64,000 bases of DNA from Natronomonas gomsonensis. GTDB taxonomy: Archaea; Halobacteriota; Halobacteria; Halobacteriales; Haloarculaceae. Location: assembly GCF_013391635.1 (NCBI RefSeq), contig NZ_JACAWU010000001.1, positions 930,001 through 994,000 of the forward strand, in the 5' to 3' direction. Position 1 is the stretch's first letter. Each line of letters begins with the position of its first letter. This document shows, in pieces, positions 62,498-64,000 of this stretch. The notes under the pieces are model-generated. The model saw only the letters and a list, made by a program, of their open reading frames with translations, was not told the origin of the DNA and did not search any database. The translations under genes were made by a program, and so were the position numbers.

Positions 62498-62875
62498 ATG
62501 AACCTCAAAACACTCACCATCGCCCTCGCAGCTGCCGTCGCCGCCTTCGTCATCGTCGGCGTCGCCGTCACCGAACTCGCCGGCCAGAGCATGGAGTTCT
62601 CGCTGTTCGTCGGCATCCCCGCCGGCCTCGTCGCCGGTGCGGTCGCCGGCGCCGTCGTCGCCCTCGGTCTCGGCTCCGAGGAGGCGGGCAACCGGCGTAT
62701 CGCCGCCGCCTTCGGCGCCTTCGGCGTCGCCTTTCTCGCGACGTTCCTCGTCGGGGCGTTCCTGCTCAGCGTCGGCGTCGTCCTCTCGATACTCGTCGGG
62801 GTCGTCGTCGGGGCGGTCGCCGCTCCGATCGGCTACCTCCGCGGACCGAAGACGCCGCCGACCGCGACGGCTTGA
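62498..62875 (+). CDS. Haloarchaeal four-span membrane protein
   Basis: The 125-residue protein is almost wholly four membrane helices rich in Ala, Gly and Val, with a short Pro-rich tail. No family function. Convergent with the DUF7521-like gene, from which it is separated by no bases. Confidence 0.7.
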   Translation: MNLKTLTIALAAAVAAFVIVGVAVTELAGQSMEFSLFVGIPAGLVAGAVAGAVVALGLGSEEAGNRRIAAAFGAFGVAFLATFLVGAFLLSVGVVLSILVGVVVGAVAAPIGYLRGPKTPPTATA

Positions 62876-63148
62876 TCACTCGTACAACGAGTAGGTGATG
62901 ACGCCGAAGCCGATGGCGACGAGCGCGCTCTCGATGAGCAACACCGCATTGACCGGCAGCCCGAACGCTTGGTGGGCGGCGCCGGCCAGAAGCGACCCGA
63001 GCGTGACGAAGCCGAAGCCGACAGCGAGAAAACCGATGGGTCGAGAGCCGGTCCGGCGGTAGGCGTTCGCCGCGAAGTACGTTATGAGTCCGCCGAGAAC
63101 GAGCGTGACGGCCTTCAGCGCGACGACGAATGTGACGTAGTCGGTCAC
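62876..63148 (-). CDS. DUF7521-like membrane protein
   Basis: The 90-residue protein has three membrane spans (FVVALKAVTLVLGGLITYF first). A GTG at 63148 overlapping the stop of the winged-helix gene by 4 nt is taken as start. The pairing of this membrane protein with an HTH gene recurs in haloarchaea and suggests a simple sensor-regulator couple (inference). Confidence 0.7.
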   Translation of the reverse strand: MTDYVTFVVALKAVTLVLGGLITYFAANAYRRTGSRPIGFLAVGFGFVTLGSLLAGAAHQAFGLPVNAVLLIESALVAIGFGVITYSLYE

Positions 63149-63516
63149 GTTTCGCTCCGCACCTCCGACCACATCTCGACGAGCTTGCCTTCGGGTTCGG
63201 GTGGCCGGACGATATCGATACCCAGCGGCGGCCCGCCGACCAAATCGAGGACGACGCGGTCGACATCGAGGGCGTACGTGGTGCGGTGGTGGCCGCCGGC
63301 CCGGATTTCCGTCCGCTCTTCGACCAGTGAGGCACCTTCGAGTTTACTGATTTTCCGATACGTCGTCGACAGCGGCACGTCGGCCGCCTCTGAGAGGGCC
63401 TTCACGCTCAGCGGTTCGTCGAGAGCGTACAGCAACTCGAGACACTGGTCGTCGTCCAGCGCCTCGATTACGTCCTCGGGTGGCGGCGTCTTCGCCGCTC
63501 TGTCGTCGAACACCAT
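63145..63516 (-). CDS. Winged-helix transcriptional regulator
   Basis: The 123-residue protein has a winged helix (ELLYALDEPLSVKALSEAADVPLSTTYRKISKLEGASLVEE) and a C-terminal beta part (GGHHRTTYALDVDRVVLDLV). It is coupled to the DUF7521-like membrane gene by a 4-nt overlap. Confidence 0.82.
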   Translation of the reverse strand: MVFDDRAAKTPPPEDVIEALDDDQCLELLYALDEPLSVKALSEAADVPLSTTYRKISKLEGASLVEERTEIRAGGHHRTTYALDVDRVVLDLVGGPPLGIDIVRPPEPEGKLVEMWSEVRSET

Positions 63517-63577
63517 GCGGTTCGATTTGCCGGTATCGCAGTTACGTCTTGTGCCGAACCGAGCGCTCGAAAACGCT

Positions 63578-63892
63578 CTATTCGACGTGAACCGTCTCCT
63601 CGACGATGGTCTGAAACCCCGCCTCGGTGTCGGCGAAGTTCGGAAGGTCGGCGCCCGTCCGCTCGACGGCCTCGGAGGCGAGGGCGGTTTCCAGCGCCGC
63701 CTCGTCGGCGAAGTACAACCCCGCGAAGCCGTCGTAACGGCTTTCCTCGGGGGCTCGCGGTAACGAGGTGGTGTATCGCTCCAGTCCGGGTATCGCCTCG
63801 GCCAGCGGGACGTGTTCGGTCAGCCAATGGTCGCAGAAGGCCTCGTGGTCGAGTCCCTGCGTCCGTACGAGTCCGACGACGACTTTGAGCAT
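63578..63892 (-). CDS. EthD-domain protein
   Basis: The 104-residue protein is a single ferredoxin-like EthD/dimeric alpha-beta barrel domain (VVVGLVRTQGLDHEAFCDHW, EHVPLAEAIPGLERYTT). Relatives act in degradation pathways or as small oxygenases; the function here is not known. Confidence 0.85.
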   Translation of the reverse strand: MLKVVVGLVRTQGLDHEAFCDHWLTEHVPLAEAIPGLERYTTSLPRAPEESRYDGFAGLYFADEAALETALASEAVERTGADLPNFADTEAGFQTIVEETVHVE

Positions 63893-63932
63893 CTCTCCAA
63901 TCGAGACGACGGGTTGGGATAAACCGCCGCTC

Positions 63933-64000
63933 TCACTCGGCGAGCGATATCGTCGCCGTCTGCTCCCACGAGCGCTCGTCGACGACGGTCAGCGACGACT
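63933..64000 (-). CDS. C-terminal end of a gene cut by the right edge
   Basis: On the minus strand a frame open to the right edge ends at a TGA at 63933. The last 21 residues read about SSLTVVDERSWEQTATISLAE. Too little is visible to name it; the codon use fits a real haloarchaeal gene. Confidence 0.45.
   Translation of the reverse strand, partial: SSLTVVDERSWEQTATISLAE

Overview
This is a chromosomal window from a haloarchaeon (class Halobacteria). The evidence is high GC, strongly acidic proteins, twin-arginine signals on exported proteins, promoters with TATA boxes about 25-30 nt before leaderless starts, and archaeal or halophile-specific families: CobY, NcsA, FtsZ2 with CdrS and CdrL, a CbaABDE ba3-type oxidase, HalOD1, HTH-10 regulators and an AbrB-PhoU fusion. 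A tRNA-Tyr with the archaeal C1-G72 pair agrees. The oxidase cluster resembles that described in Natronomonas, but the genus cannot be fixed from the window alone. No CRISPR array, rRNA or prophage was seen.

Layout. 1-7.3 kb: a metal P-type ATPase cut by the left edge with an HTH-10 regulator upstream, a tightly overlapping six-gene cobalamin salvage and nucleotide-loop operon (HAD phosphatase, cbiB, cobS, cobY, cobD, cbiZ), then an inositol-phosphatase family gene. 7.4-15.7 kb: a creatinase-like M24 protein divergent from an AstE/AspA deacylase, a large PAS/GAF hybrid histidine kinase, a GT87 membrane protein and small regulators. 15.9-19.9 kb: tRNA-Tyr, the cell-division locus cdrL-cdrS-ftsZ2 and convergent ncsA. 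20.7-22.2 kb: an IS200/IS605-type element carrying only tnpB, inserted at the stop codon of a 46-residue gene. 22.4-26.6 kb: a MinD-like ATPase with a partner gene, a PurD-like ATP-grasp protein and two divergent universal stress proteins. 26.6-33.6 kb: a copper P-type ATPase and a TauE/UreH-like membrane protein facing the cbaDBAE oxidase operon, which together look like an oxidase copper-supply and assembly module. 33.7-42.7 kb: rtcA, maeB, a secreted acidic protein, a nitrilase-family gene, an FNT channel, a stress protein, and an acyl-CoA synthetase with its IclR-type regulator. 43-49 kb: a Tat-dependent two-subunit GMC dehydrogenase, an aldo/keto reductase, an arylamine N-acetyltransferase and a FilR1-type regulator. 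49.2-61.7 kb: a phosphate and arsenate block with two Tat-exported phosphatases, arsR-acr3-arsC, and pstSCAB-phoU plus an AbrB-PhoU fusion. 61.8-64 kb: DoxX, small membrane proteins, a winged-helix regulator, an EthD-domain protein and the tail of a gene cut by the right edge.

The strongest non-coding signals are: (i) a cluster of GTAAGAC/GTCTTAC heptamers around the cdrS-ftsZ2 promoter; (ii) two near-identical 17-bp palindromes flanking the IclR gene; (iii) a GATTCGACCC element placed in the same way just upstream of the TATA boxes of two divergent stress-protein genes; (iv) two TACGTA-core palindromes upstream of pstS. Each suggests a specific regulator acting on its neighbours, and none has been tested here.
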